A DNA stretch of 64,000 nt from Halopseudomonas salina. Lineage in GTDB: Bacteria; Pseudomonadota; Gammaproteobacteria; Pseudomonadales; Pseudomonadaceae. The stretch covers positions 367,151 to 431,150 of the forward strand of contig NZ_VTTI01000002.1 in assembly GCF_008641105.1 (NCBI RefSeq), in the 5' to 3' direction. The position numbers and the translations under genes are program-made. Positions 24,021 through 33,928 of this stretch are shown piece by piece. The notes beneath the pieces are model-generated. The model worked only from the letters and a program-made list of their open reading frames with translations, made no database searches and was not told the origin of the DNA. Each line of letters opens with the position of its first letter. Positions within the stretch are counted from its first letter, which is position 1.

Positions 24021-26216
24021 TTGGCCGACCATCCAGGCGCCTTAGAAGAACACAAGAATCTTCACTTGGTACGCATACTGGCTTTGATGCTTTCGCCCCT
24101 GTTGCTGACTGCCTGTCTCGACAGCGGTGGTAGCAGTGCATTATTAAAGAGCCCGGCGCCGGACAGCGGAAACAAACCCAATCTGATTCTGATAATTGCT
24201 GACGATGTGGGCGTCGATCAGTTGAGCAGTTTTGGCTTTGGCGGTACGCAGCCGCCAGCCACGCCTACCATTGGCAACCTCGCTGCCACTGGTGTGAGCT
24301 TTTCCAATACATGGTCCATGCCTACCTGTTCGACCACGCGTGCAGCCCTGTTCAGCGGCCGCTATCCGCCGCGGACCAATGTGAACACGGCGATCGTTTC
24401 TACCGATTTGGTCAACTCGCAGACCTCACCCTTTGAAAAAACCCTGCCTCACGTTCTGGCAGCCGAGGGTTATGTCAGCGCCTATATTGGCAAGATTCAC
24501 ATTACAGGTTCGGATGTGAATCCGGCCAACCACCCTTTTGGTGATGAAGCGATCAGGGCCCTGGGGTTTGATTATTTCGCCGGTTATTTTGACGGTGGCC
24601 CGCGCCCGATCGATGTGACGGCAGGGTTGGACAACCTCGATAGCAGCGCCGCCCCCTTCAGTTGTGGCTTCGTACCCCTGGCCTCTGATCATCCCCAGGG
24701 CGCCGATACCGGGGCCTGCTATCAGCCAAGCGGCAGTTGTGAATTGCTGACGACTGGCAATGCATCCGTACCCGGCAAGGTGTGCCTGGAGCGCGGCGGC
24801 CTGTTTGATCCCGGCCAGCAATGCGCTGCGCAAATACCCACTTATCTCGACTTCACCCGTCAGAATGCCTATTACACCGCCGAAGTCGTGATCAGCGACG
24901 AGAACAGTTCACGGCGCCTGGACGTGGATGACCCCGCCTCAAGACTTTATCGCACGCAACTGGAGTCCAACCTTGCCATCGACTGGATGCAGGCGCAGGC
25001 GGACGACCAACCCTGGATGCTTTCGCTTGGCTACTCGGCCTCACACGCACCGCTGCAACCAGCACCCGCCAGCCTGGCACCCGTAGCCGGTGCGCTAGAT
25101 ACCGGCATTGACTGTGACAACGACGCAGACACCCGCCAGTTGATGAATCAGACCATGGAAGCGCTGGATACCGAGCTACGCCGTGTGCTGCTGGCGGCAG
25201 GGGTCTTTATCGAAAACGATGATGGCGAGTTGGAATACAACCCAGCGAGCAATACCGTGGTGGCCTTTGTGGGTGACAACGGTACCTACGGCCCGGTAGT
25301 CAAGGAGCCATTCCTGCCTGCCCGCAGCAAGGGTACGGTTTACCAGGGTGGTATCTGGGTGCCGTTGATCGTCACTGGCGCCACCGTCGAACAACCCGGC
25401 CGCTCGGTGGGCGCTATGGTCAACTCCACCGACCTCTATCACCTGTTTGCCACACTAGGCGGTGCTGACCTGAGCGCTCCGGCCGTTGCTGACCGACTGG
25501 ATGCCCAGCCAATGGACAGCTACCTTGCCAACCCGGATGCGCCGCCCGTGCGCGACACCAATTTCTCCATGTCGGGACGCAACCTGGCTGACAGTATTCC
25601 GCAGCCCTGCGTGCTCACCGACGTCAATATCTGCCTGCAGCTGTTCCCGCAGAAAGGCCTGTGTCTGTCCGAGGGTGGCACCTGGTATGGCGATGACGGT
25701 GTGGTGCCCGGCCAGTCCTTTAGCTCCTGCTGCGCGGTAAACACCTACCGGGAAAACGGCGGCGAAGCGCCTTTCGATATTCTTGCCGAAACCCAGCGAA
25801 CGGTGCGCAATGATCGCTTCAAGGTGCTGCAGCTGGAAGAACCCAACTGTGCAGCGGGTGATGGCAGCCTCACGCTGCGCAACCAGTTATATGAAATAAA
25901 CGAAAGCGGCTCCCTTCAGGGTCTGGACAACTTTGCCACCCAGGATCTGCTGACCCGCCCAGCGCTGACCTCGGACCAGCAGCAGAATTACGAAACCTTG
26001 CTGGCGGAGCTGGACAGCATAGTCACTAGCGAACCGCCCTGCCCTGGCGATGGCAATCTGGATCGGGTCGTCAACCAGAAAGACCTGCGCGACTGGGCGG
26101 TGTTCGCTCAACTTAACCAGGGACGCTCCAGCTGGTACGACTTCAACCTGGATGGCCTGACTGATGCCGCGGACCGGCAGATCATCGAGGACAACCTCGG
26201 TCTGGAGTGTCTGTGA
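24021..26216 (+). CDS. Sulfatase lipoprotein with dockerin-like C-terminus (1)
   Basis: The product is 731 residues from TTG 24021; a TTG at 24066 would place the lipoprotein signal ('LALMLSPLLLTAC') closer to the N-terminus and is as likely. The type I sulfatase fold begins 'KPNLILIIADDVGVDQLSSFG' (two metal Asp). The formylglycine site is C103-S-T-T-R, where the third position is Thr instead of the Pro/Ala that sulfatase-maturing enzymes prefer. 'VVAFVGDNGTYGPVVK' supplies further metal ligands. The last 60 residues contain two EF-hand-like loops ('GDGNLDRVVNQKDL', 'DFNLDGLTDAADRQI') of dockerin type I. Many Cys residues suggest disulfides. Likely surface or periplasmic sulfate-ester hydrolase; substrate unknown. 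Confidence 0.85.
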   Translation: MADHPGALEEHKNLHLVRILALMLSPLLLTACLDSGGSSALLKSPAPDSGNKPNLILIIADDVGVDQLSSFGFGGTQPPATPTIGNLAATGVSFSNTWSMPTCSTTRAALFSGRYPPRTNVNTAIVSTDLVNSQTSPFEKTLPHVLAAEGYVSAYIGKIHITGSDVNPANHPFGDEAIRALGFDYFAGYFDGGPRPIDVTAGLDNLDSSAAPFSCGFVPLASDHPQGADTGACYQPSGSCELLTTGNASVPGKVCLERGGLFDPGQQCAAQIPTYLDFTRQNAYYTAEVVISDENSSRRLDVDDPASRLYRTQLESNLAIDWMQAQADDQPWMLSLGYSASHAPLQPAPASLAPVAGALDTGIDCDNDADTRQLMNQTMEALDTELRRVLLAAGVFIENDDGELEYNPASNTVVAFVGDNGTYGPVVKEPFLPARSKGTVYQGGIWVPLIVTGATVEQPGRSVGAMVNSTDLYHLFATLGGADLSAPAVADRLDAQPMDSYLANPDAPPVRDTNFSMSGRNLADSIPQPCVLTDVNICLQLFPQKGLCLSEGGTWYGDDGVVPGQSFSSCCAVNTYRENGGEAPFDILAETQRTVRNDRFKVLQLEEPNCAAGDGSLTLRNQLYEINESGSLQGLDNFATQDLLTRPALTSDQQQNYETLLAELDSIVTSEPPCPGDGNLDRVVNQKDLRDWAVFAQLNQGRSSWYDFNLDGLTDAADRQIIEDNLGLECL

Positions 26217-26295
26217 CCGGCCATGCAATAATCAATACCTGCAGCTCAACTAGCACTTACGCTTGGAAAAGCTCGAATAATTAGAAGAGATTCTC

Positions 26296-28470
26296 ATGAA
26301 ATCAACACTAGGCGTCAAAGTGCTGCTGTTGGCTGGATTATTTGCCCTTGCTTCCTGCCGATCGGACTCAGGGGGTGACAACTCCCCTCCTGTCAGTGGC
26401 GCCGAGACCCCGAACATTCTGTTCGTAATCATGGATGACGTGGGTGTCGATCAGCTCAGCACTTTCGGCTACGGTGGCGCGGAAGCGCCGAGCATGCCGA
26501 CCATCGGTGCTATCGCTGATGCCGGGGTGCGTTTCCGCAATACCTGGTCGATGCCCGAGTGTTCCCCGGGGCGCTCCGCTCTGATGACCGGGCGCTATCC
26601 CTTGCGGACCAATATCAAACTGGCCATAGGCCCTAACGACCTGGCCAATTCGCAGACCGATCCAGAAGAGATCACCGTTGCCAAGCTATTGGAGCCGGCC
26701 GGTTATACCAGTGCGATGTTTGGCAAGTATCACCTGGCTCAGGCAGGGTTCAACGAGGCCGGTAACGGCGCGCCAGCCCAGAGTGGCTGGGGGACGTTTT
26801 ACGGCTGGGTCGACGGGGTGCCCGACTCGATCGATACCACGGCTGGCGGTGTTGCCGCGCCCGGGACGTACAACTGCGGATACATACCGGATGAAACCCA
26901 ACCCAACGGCGCTAGCTATGGGGCATGCTATGTGCCTACCGATAGCGGTAGCCAGTGCACGGAAATCGTCGGTGCCAGCGCACTGGGAGATTCCGCCGGC
27001 CTGCAGTGCGTGTCACGCGGCGGCGTGCTGGTACCCCAGGCGACCTGCCAGGCTGACGCACCCGCCGAGGTGAATTTCCAGCAGGCCAATGCACATTATG
27101 TTTCGCCTCTGGTGGTGAACGCAGGGGGCAATGTGCTCGAGGCGCCCTTGAGCGATACGCGCGGGCGCGGCTACCGTTCGACCATTGAGGTGAATGCGGC
27201 GATTGAATGGATCAACGCCCGCAACAGTCAAGCCGACCCTTGGATGACCACCCTGAGCTTTAGCTCGGCTCACACGCCGCTGCAGCAACCGCCTGCCGAG
27301 CTACTACCATCCGGCATCAACGCAGAATTGACCAGTGACTGCAGCGACTCGCTGAATCAGCGCCGCCTGTCCGATGCAATGATCGAAGCCATGGATACCG
27401 AACTGGGCCGTTTGCTGGTCGAAACCGGCATCGCTCAGGTACGGCCTGATGGCTCCCTTATCTATGATTCGGCCGCGAGCAACACCATGGTGGTTGTGAT
27501 TGGCGATAACGGCAGCTTCGGCCCTGTAGTCAAGGCGCCCCTGGACCCCAACCGCGCAAAAGGCAGCACTTATCAGACGGGTGTCTGGGTACCGTTGATT
27601 GTCGCCGGCCCCATGGTGGAAGCACCTGGCCGGGCCGTGGAGCATATGATCAACGCAGTTGATGTGTTTCAGCTGTTCGGCGAGACGGCCGGTATAGACG
27701 TATCTGCCGCGGTACCGCGTGGCGTGGACTCGGTAAGCATGCAGCCCTACCTTGCAGACCCCGCGCAGGAAAGCCTGCGCGAGTACAACTTTACCCAGGG
27801 GGGCCTGAATATCCAGGTTAACGGCGGGCGCAACGGGCCCTGCGTATTCTTCGGCAGCTCCTGCTCACACACCCCCATCAGCAAAAGTGTGTGTGAGGAC
27901 AACGCTGGCGTCTGGTGGGGTCTTGGTGCCGACGACCCAACGGTTCTCAAGGGTGCTCTCACCCAATGCTGGGAAGTCAATCAGGCCATCTACGATAACG
28001 ATCCTGCCAATTACGACACCAACCGCATTGTCATGAGCCCGACTGGCACCCAGGCGGTGCGCAATGACGCGTTCAAGCTGGTGCGTAATCAGGCGCTGGA
28101 TTACGACGTCACTACCGACACTGGGGTTGAAGTGGTCTCGGAAGAGTTCTATGCCATCGATCAGAATCCGATCCTGCCACAACTTGACAGGGCCGGCCTT
28201 GAACTCGATACGCAAAATCTGAACCCACAGGAGCAGAGCAATCTTGCGCTCTTGCAAACGGAGCTCAACACCGTTCTGGCTTCACAGCCAAGTTGTCCCG
28301 GAGACGGTAATGGCGACGGCGTGGTGGATGATCTGGATCTGAGCGCCCTGGCCGTCGTGCAGGCGCGCTGGGGTGGGTCCAGTACCTATGATTTCAATAT
28401 CGATGGTTTTACCAATGACCTGGACCGCGACATCATCAATGCCAATCTTGGTCCTTGCCCGCAACCATGA
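26296..28470 (+). CDS. Sulfatase lipoprotein with dockerin-like C-terminus (2)
   Basis: The product is 724 residues and a paralogue of the sulfatase upstream. The lipobox is 'LFALASC' with Cys21. The fold starts 'TPNILFVIMDDVGVDQLSTFG'. The formylglycine motif is canonical, C89-S-P-G-R. 'MVVVIGDNGSFGPVVK' matches the first copy. The C-terminus repeats the dockerin-like pair of calcium loops ('GDGNGDGVVDDLDL', 'DFNIDGFTNDLDRDI'). Its stop overlaps the start of an octaheme cytochrome gene (ATGA). Tandem duplication of the sulfatase followed by divergence is the simplest history. Confidence 0.9.
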   Translation: MKSTLGVKVLLLAGLFALASCRSDSGGDNSPPVSGAETPNILFVIMDDVGVDQLSTFGYGGAEAPSMPTIGAIADAGVRFRNTWSMPECSPGRSALMTGRYPLRTNIKLAIGPNDLANSQTDPEEITVAKLLEPAGYTSAMFGKYHLAQAGFNEAGNGAPAQSGWGTFYGWVDGVPDSIDTTAGGVAAPGTYNCGYIPDETQPNGASYGACYVPTDSGSQCTEIVGASALGDSAGLQCVSRGGVLVPQATCQADAPAEVNFQQANAHYVSPLVVNAGGNVLEAPLSDTRGRGYRSTIEVNAAIEWINARNSQADPWMTTLSFSSAHTPLQQPPAELLPSGINAELTSDCSDSLNQRRLSDAMIEAMDTELGRLLVETGIAQVRPDGSLIYDSAASNTMVVVIGDNGSFGPVVKAPLDPNRAKGSTYQTGVWVPLIVAGPMVEAPGRAVEHMINAVDVFQLFGETAGIDVSAAVPRGVDSVSMQPYLADPAQESLREYNFTQGGLNIQVNGGRNGPCVFFGSSCSHTPISKSVCEDNAGVWWGLGADDPTVLKGALTQCWEVNQAIYDNDPANYDTNRIVMSPTGTQAVRNDAFKLVRNQALDYDVTTDTGVEVVSEEFYAIDQNPILPQLDRAGLELDTQNLNPQEQSNLALLQTELNTVLASQPSCPGDGNGDGVVDDLDLSALAVVQARWGGSSTYDFNIDGFTNDLDRDIINANLGPCPQP

Positions 28471-30803
28471 GTAGGCGTTGGACCTGGCCGCTGGTCCTCC
28501 TGCTGTTAGGTGCAGCAGCGACGGCGTGGTGGGCAGTGCCCTCGCCCACTGCACCAATACCTGAGTCTGAGTCTGAGTCTGAGTCTGAGTCTGAGTCTGA
28601 GTCTGAGTCTGTAGCCGAGCACAGCACCGCCATAACCCCGCCCGAGTGGGTTAATGAAGCCCAATGCCAGAGCTGCCATGCCGCGGCTTTTGCAGACTGG
28701 CAAGGCTCGCACCACCAACTGGCGATGCAGCCGGCCGCCGAGCATTCGGTCCTCGGCGACTTCAGCGGGCAGCAGATCGACAGCGATACAGAGAGCAGCC
28801 GGTTTCTACGCGACAACGGAGCCTTTGTTATTCAGACCCCGGGGGCTGACGGCCAGCCCGTAGACGCCAAGGTGGCCTACACCTTCGGTATTGAGCCACT
28901 GCAGCAGTATCTTCTGGAAATGCCCGGCGGCCGTTTGCAGGCCCATGGCATGGCCTGGGATACGCAGCAGCAGGCCTGGTTTCATCTGTATCAGGACCAG
29001 GGTGTGGACCACCAGGATCGCCTGCACTGGACTGGTAGCGTACAGAACGCCAACTTCATGTGTATCGAGTGCCACGCCACTGACTTCAAACGCAACTACG
29101 ATGCCGCCACCGACACTTTCGCCAGCCGCTGGCAAGCCCCGGGCGTGGGCTGCCAGAGCTGCCACGGTCCTGCGTCGGGGCACCTCGAATGGGCCGCAGA
29201 CACTCCAGCAACCGAGCCCGATCAGCAAAATAACTCCATGGGGTTCGCCACCAGCCCGAGCATTGCATCCACTGAAGAAGTGGAAGTCTGTGCCCGCTGC
29301 CATAGCCGTCGCTCGCCGCTGGATGACGGTTACCAACATGGCAATGCATTGATGGACGACTTTCTGCCGAGCATTCTCAGTGCGGACCTCTACGAGGTAG
29401 ACGGCAAGATCAAGGCCGAGGTGTTTGAATACGGCTCCTTCAAACAGAGCAGGATGCACGCCGCCGGAGTGGTCTGCTCCGATTGTCACAACCCGCACAG
29501 CGGTGAGCTACGCGCATCGGGCAATGGCGTATGCACCCAATGCCACAACAGCAATGCGCAGCCGACCCGGGCCGCAATTCAGGGCGGCGGCCTGCAAGCA
29601 AAGAACTATGATTCACCAGACCACCACAAGCACCCAAACGGCTCGCCAGGCGCGCAGTGCATCAATTGCCATATGCCCGGCAAGCTTTACATGACCAACG
29701 ACTTGCGCCATGACCACAGCTTCACCTCGCCCAACCCGGCGCAGGCACTGGAGCTGAGCCATAGCGATGCCTGCCTGGGCTGCCATCAGCAGGTCGAGCC
29801 TGGAGAGCTAGTCGCGCAGTTTCTGGCGCAGTATCCCGAGGCGCTGCCACGCGATGGCGGATATGCTCAGGATATGGCCGCTGCACGTGGCGGCAAGCCT
29901 GGCGCTGCAGCCGCCCTATTCAGGCAGCTCGCCCGTGACGATCAACCGGCTATCAGAGTGGCCACGCTGGTCAGCGAACTGCCCCGCTACCCTTCCCTCG
30001 CTGGACTACAGCAACTGGCCCGCGCAGTGCGACATCCTGATCCCAGCGTGAGGGTGGCGGCCATCAACAGCTTGCCCGCGCTTGCCAGCGAAACCCAACT
30101 GCGAGACCTGCTCGCGCCGCTGGCAGCCGATCCCGTTCGTGCCGTGCGTCTGGCAGCTGCCTGGCAACTGGCCCAGTTGCCCGCGCAGACACGATCCGGG
30201 CTGACTGCCTGGCCGGCACTGCGCGCTGAATACGAGCAGGTGCAGAACAATCTGCTGGAGCGCGCTGACGCGCACTTCAATCTGGCCATGCTGTATCAAC
30301 TCAGCAGCCGTGAAGATAAGGTTGAGGCTGCCCTGCGCGATGCACTTGAACGCGATGCAGGTTTTTTCCCCGCCATAATCATGCAGGCGCAATGGCAGGA
30401 GCAGTACTTTCGCCTCCCGAAACGGGGCCTGACGCTGCTGCAACAGGCCATCGCACGGCATCCAGACGAACCCAGCCTGCACCACGCGCTGGGGCTCGCT
30501 CTGGTACGCCAGGGCAACCTCGCCGAGGCCCTGCCAGCGCTTGCCCTGGCCCTGGCCCAGCAACTGGGCTCTGATAACGCCGACTACGCATACGTGCTGG
30601 CAGTCGCTCTGCATGACAGTGGCGAGCGGGACAAAGCGCTGCGGCTACTGGAAGAGAACCTGGCTGCCGATCCTGCCAACCGCCAGGTGCGGCTGGCATT
30701 GGTCAGCTACCTGAGTGTGCAGGCGCCGGCAAAATCGAAGGCACTGATGGAAGAGCTTCGAGCGCAGAATCCTGATGATCCGGCAGTTCAAAAGTTGCGG
30801 TAG
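28467..30803 (+). CDS. Octaheme cytochrome c with HEAT/TPR C-terminal half
   Basis: The product is 778 residues from ATG 28467 overlapping the sulfatase stop. A single N-terminal membrane segment (residues about 5-25) anchors or exports the protein. A linker of eight Glu-Ser repeats follows (residues about 33-48). Eight CxxCH heme sites come next: CQSCH, CIECH, CQSCH, CARCH, CSDCH, CTQCH, CINCH and CLGCH. The second half has HEAT-like ('HPDPSVRVAAINSLPALAS') and TPR-like ('LHHALGLALVRQGNLAEALPAL') repeats. This architecture belongs to large multiheme cytochromes of the c554/NrfA-related group and would carry electrons in the periplasm. Its coupling to a sulfatase is unexpected. Confidence 0.9.
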   Translation: MSRRWTWPLVLLLLGAAATAWWAVPSPTAPIPESESESESESESESESVAEHSTAITPPEWVNEAQCQSCHAAAFADWQGSHHQLAMQPAAEHSVLGDFSGQQIDSDTESSRFLRDNGAFVIQTPGADGQPVDAKVAYTFGIEPLQQYLLEMPGGRLQAHGMAWDTQQQAWFHLYQDQGVDHQDRLHWTGSVQNANFMCIECHATDFKRNYDAATDTFASRWQAPGVGCQSCHGPASGHLEWAADTPATEPDQQNNSMGFATSPSIASTEEVEVCARCHSRRSPLDDGYQHGNALMDDFLPSILSADLYEVDGKIKAEVFEYGSFKQSRMHAAGVVCSDCHNPHSGELRASGNGVCTQCHNSNAQPTRAAIQGGGLQAKNYDSPDHHKHPNGSPGAQCINCHMPGKLYMTNDLRHDHSFTSPNPAQALELSHSDACLGCHQQVEPGELVAQFLAQYPEALPRDGGYAQDMAAARGGKPGAAAALFRQLARDDQPAIRVATLVSELPRYPSLAGLQQLARAVRHPDPSVRVAAINSLPALASETQLRDLLAPLAADPVRAVRLAAAWQLAQLPAQTRSGLTAWPALRAEYEQVQNNLLERADAHFNLAMLYQLSSREDKVEAALRDALERDAGFFPAIIMQAQWQEQYFRLPKRGLTLLQQAIARHPDEPSLHHALGLALVRQGNLAEALPALALALAQQLGSDNADYAYVLAVALHDSGERDKALRLLEENLAADPANRQVRLALVSYLSVQAPAKSKALMEELRAQNPDDPAVQKLR
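28563..28610 (+). repeat. (GAGTCT)8 hexanucleotide repeat coding for Glu-Ser
   Basis: Eight perfect tandem copies of GAGTCT lie inside the cytochrome gene between the membrane anchor and the first heme. A hexamer repeat changes linker length without shifting the frame, so copy-number variation would be tolerated. Confidence 0.95.
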
Positions 30804-30883
30804 CTATGGCCGTAAATATAGATTCTGCATCCACTGCAGACAAAGCGCTCTAGCTCGCCTTTTTGAGCACATGAATAAACCTG

Positions 30884-31873
30884 TCACCTTTTGCTGCGCA
30901 GATTATCCAGATCACGCAGCTCACTCATTGCTGCAATCAGGGCGTTGAGCGCTGGCTGCATAAGCGTCAGCCCCACGTGATTTGCACCTTCAACAAGCGT
31001 AACCGGCACTCTCCTTTCAGCTGCACCAAACACATCGACAAACTCCGCCGGATAAAACATCTCGTCCTGAGCTCCAACTAGCACCTGTGTAGGCTGCTGA
31101 ATCCCCTTTATCACCTCGACGTAATCGGCCTGTGGTCGATAGTTCTCTGCAAGGTTGAAAGAGTATTCCGGCGTCAGCGATTGACGTGCTTGCTCACTCA
31201 GGGCGTAACTCACTACAGGCAGGTGATTGAATTGCTTAATACCCATCTGGTTCAGAATGGCTAGCGCCACATAGCGAGGCAGACCCACGTTCACCCAGCC
31301 GCCGCTGCCCGAGCGATAAGTGGGAGCCTCATGACTGACGAACGGAGCGAGAAGCAGATAGTGATCAAAAATCGCGGCATGCTCACCGCCCGCTACACGT
31401 AAGGCGAAGCCGCCACCGGAAGAAAAGCCCACCAGAGTGACCGGCGCAGCCGGCTGTACTTGCTCCATGAAGTCCTGGAGGTCGTCCTCGAGCTGGCCCA
31501 CATAAGCGACGTGCCCCTTGGCCCCCGAAGCGCCATGCCCGCGCACATCCAGAGCATGCACGGCAAAACCTGCGTCTACCAAAGCCTGTGCCATCAGATG
31601 CATGCTACGACTGTCAGCGGATGAGCCGTGGAGCAGCACCGCACTGCCCTGCGGATTCGCGACGTCATATCGGCGAAACCCCAGATTCTGGCCGTCCCGA
31701 GCGGCGTAGTTGCTTAGCTCGGGTAAGCCGGAATAATCCACTGAATCAAATGGGTTGTTTGCCGACGCCATAACCGACGGCGCGGAGGGACCGCCGAAAA
31801 CGACCGACAATACCAATGCACCAACAAAAGACACTACAACGACCGCCAGCGTGGCGAGCAGAGGCTTTTTCAT
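30884..31873 (-). CDS. Membrane-anchored alpha/beta hydrolase
   Basis: The product is 329 residues. An N-terminal hydrophobic segment (about residues 6-27) acts as anchor or signal. The alpha/beta hydrolase core has the oxyanion region 'AVLLHGSSADSRS', 'VRGHGASG', the nucleophile elbow 'LVGFSSGGGFAL' (G-x-S-x-G), an acid near 'LVGAQDEMFYP' and the catalytic His in 'EGANHVGLT'. It resembles serine aminopeptidase/monoacylglycerol-lipase-like (Hydrolase_4) proteins. The gene stands alone, converging on the cytochrome gene. Substrate unknown. Confidence 0.85.
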   Translation of the reverse strand: MKKPLLATLAVVVVSFVGALVLSVVFGGPSAPSVMASANNPFDSVDYSGLPELSNYAARDGQNLGFRRYDVANPQGSAVLLHGSSADSRSMHLMAQALVDAGFAVHALDVRGHGASGAKGHVAYVGQLEDDLQDFMEQVQPAAPVTLVGFSSGGGFALRVAGGEHAAIFDHYLLLAPFVSHEAPTYRSGSGGWVNVGLPRYVALAILNQMGIKQFNHLPVVSYALSEQARQSLTPEYSFNLAENYRPQADYVEVIKGIQQPTQVLVGAQDEMFYPAEFVDVFGAAERRVPVTLVEGANHVGLTLMQPALNALIAAMSELRDLDNLRSKR

Positions 31874-32040
31874 GACTTATTCCTTTATGTGAAAAACAGC
31901 TAGTCCGTGCTCAAGATGTGAACTCTATCACAGGCTGGAGACAAGTTAGCAATTCAGGATTTAGTCATATACTGATACATAGTTATTTTTTATCCCGCTC
32001 AGTGCGAGGTATCCGCACCGGCGCTGCAGTTGATCCCAAA

Positions 32041-32072
32041 CAAAAGGCCAATCATTTATGATTGGCCTTTTG
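32041..32072 (-). terminator. Strong hairpin terminator
   Basis: CAAAAGGCCAATCAT and ATGATTGGCCTTTTG form a perfect stem around a very short loop, with T/A runs on both sides. Read on the minus strand it follows the tRNA-like remnant and the PedH-like gene. Confidence 0.75.
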
Positions 32073-32080
32073 TTGGCTAT

Positions 32081-32108
32081 TGGCAGGAGCTGATTGATTC
32101 GAACTCCC
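32081..32108 (-). other. Possible tRNA 3'-end remnant (candidate attachment site)
   Basis: On the minus strand the end reads GGGAG-TTCGAAT-CAATC-AGCTCCT-G-CCA: a 7-base T-loop, a T-stem with three of five pairs, a 7-base acceptor strand, a discriminator base and CCA, then a terminator. No 5' half exists. It may be what is left of a tRNA after integration or deletion, or chance. Confidence 0.3.
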
Positions 32109-32155
32109 AGCCCTTACCTCCTACCTACACACCTGTTGCTGGTTAAACCATGTAC

Positions 32156-33928
32156 TCAACGCTTGGCCACCGTAGATGATGACGGAATTTTGAAGGTCCA
32201 CAGCATGCCGCCCTGGTTGAAGTCCTTGACGATCTCGGCTACCTGGCCGCCCCACAACGGCACCGCGCCGCCCCAACCTGAGAGCACGGATACGTATTGT
32301 TCGCCATCCATGTCCCAGGTGACCGGGTTGCCGATTACGCCAGAGCCGGTGTTGAACTCCCACAGCTTTTCTCCATTTTTGGCGTTGAAAGCCATCAGGT
32401 AGCCTTCCGGGTTGCCGGTAAAGACCAGGTTACCTTTGGTGCTCAGTACCCCACCCCAGAGTGGCGCCGGGTTCTTCACGCGCCAGACTTCCTTGCCGGT
32501 TCTGGGGTCCATTGCCCTTAGAACACCAATGTAGTCATCGTGGATAGGTTTGATGGTGAAGCCAGCGCCCAGGTAGGCGGCACCCTTTTTGTATGCGGTG
32601 CTTTCGTTCCAGATATCCATGCCCCATTCGTTGGATGGAACATAGAACAGGCCGGTATCCTGACTGTAGGCCATGGGCTGCCAGTTCTTGCCCCCAAGGA
32701 ACGCAGGAGCCGCGTAAACGGTTTTCCCCTGATCACCCGATTCTGTGGGCGCACCTGGACGGTGATCCTCGCTGTAGATTGGCCGACCGTTCTTGTCTAG
32801 CCCTTTGGCCCAGGTGATGGTGTCAACAAAAGGAAAACCTCGGATAAACTTGCCATTAGTGCGGTCCAGCACATAGAAGAAACCATTACGATCAGCTGTC
32901 GCGGCAGCCTTGATTTCCTTGTCGCCCTCCTTGTAGTTGAAGGACACGAGCTCGTTTACTCCGTCGTAGTCCCAGCCATCATTCGGCGTGGTCTGAAAAT
33001 GCCATGTGATGGTGCCGTCGTCGGGGTTGAGCGCCAGTCGTGAGGAGCTGTAAAGGTTGTCGCCCTTGCGCATATGCGAGTTCCAGGGCGCGGGGTTACC
33101 GGTACCGAATAACAGCAGATTGGTTTCAGGGTCATAGAAACCGCCCAGCCAAGGCGCACCACCACCGGTCTTCCAAAGATCGCCGGGCCAGGTTCTGTTG
33201 GCTTCGCCACCGGAAATACCTGCCTCGATGGCTTTACCGTCCTTGTAGGTATAACCCATGTGACCTTCGATGGTCGGACGAGTCCAGAGCAGCTCTCCGT
33301 TGGTCGGGTCGTAGGCTTCAATCTTGCCAACAACCCCAAATTCACCACCCGACACGCCGGTAATCAAGCGGCCGTTAACTATCAGCGGCGCTGCGGTAAT
33401 GGCATAGCCTGCCTTGTAGTCGGCTACGGTCTTGCGCCATACAACCTTGCCGGTGTCCTTGTTCAGTGCAACCAGTTTGGCGTCAAGCGTACCGAAGATC
33501 ACCAGATCATCGATCAAGGCAACCCCGCGGTTGATCACGTCACAACAGGGCATGATGCCATCTGGCAGGCGGGCGTCGTATTGCCAGAGTTTCTTGCCGG
33601 TGCGGGCATCGACTGCAAACACACGAGAATAGGAGCCGGTGATATACATCACGCCGTCCTTGATCATCGGCTGTGCTTGCTGGCCGCGCTGTTTCTCACC
33701 ACCAAGCGAAAAGGCCCATGCAGGCTGCAGCTGGCTTACGTTGGTGTCGTTTACCATGGTTAGTGGGCTGTAGCGCTGGCCCTGGGTACCCATGCCGTAG
33801 GAGACAATGGAGTCGGTTGTGGTCGCGTCGTTGGTGATATCGTCATAGGTGACGCCAGCGACAGCCAAGCCGGAAAAACTCATGGCGGTTACCAGGGCGG
33901 TCAAGGCGAAGGATGAGCGGTGTGTCAT
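32156..33928 (-). CDS. pedH: PQQ-dependent alcohol dehydrogenase, lanthanide type (PedH-like)
   Basis: The product is 590 residues with a signal peptide ending near 'GLAVAG'. The eight-bladed quinoprotein propeller has the vicinal disulfide C128-C129 ('[10 protein letters not shown]'), tryptophan-docking repeats ('GKVVWR', 'GKEVWR', 'GEKLWEF') and the catalytic Asp320 in 'GWDYDGVNE'. Asp322, two residues on, is the extra metal ligand that marks rare-earth-dependent enzymes such as PedH and XoxF; calcium enzymes have Ser or Ala there. It oxidises alcohols in the periplasm and gives electrons to cytochrome c. It lies apart from the calcium-type paralogue at 35853. Confidence 0.9.
   Translation of the reverse strand: MTHRSSFALTALVTAMSFSGLAVAGVTYDDITNDATTTDSIVSYGMGTQGQRYSPLTMVNDTNVSQLQPAWAFSLGGEKQRGQQAQPMIKDGVMYITGSYSRVFAVDARTGKKLWQYDARLPDGIMPCCDVINRGVALIDDLVIFGTLDAKLVALNKDTGKVVWRKTVADYKAGYAITAAPLIVNGRLITGVSGGEFGVVGKIEAYDPTNGELLWTRPTIEGHMGYTYKDGKAIEAGISGGEANRTWPGDLWKTGGGAPWLGGFYDPETNLLLFGTGNPAPWNSHMRKGDNLYSSSRLALNPDDGTITWHFQTTPNDGWDYDGVNELVSFNYKEGDKEIKAAATADRNGFFYVLDRTNGKFIRGFPFVDTITWAKGLDKNGRPIYSEDHRPGAPTESGDQGKTVYAAPAFLGGKNWQPMAYSQDTGLFYVPSNEWGMDIWNESTAYKKGAAYLGAGFTIKPIHDDYIGVLRAMDPRTGKEVWRVKNPAPLWGGVLSTKGNLVFTGNPEGYLMAFNAKNGEKLWEFNTGSGVIGNPVTWDMDGEQYVSVLSGWGGAVPLWGGQVAEIVKDFNQGGMLWTFKIPSSSTVAKR

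Noticed and set aside
28563..28610. The GAGTCT repeat as an on/off phase-variation switch
   Set aside because: The unit is six bases, so gain or loss keeps the frame; only linker length would change.
32081..32108. A complete tRNA gene
   Set aside because: Only the 3' quarter can be matched and two of five T-stem pairs fail; no D-arm or anticodon arm is found.
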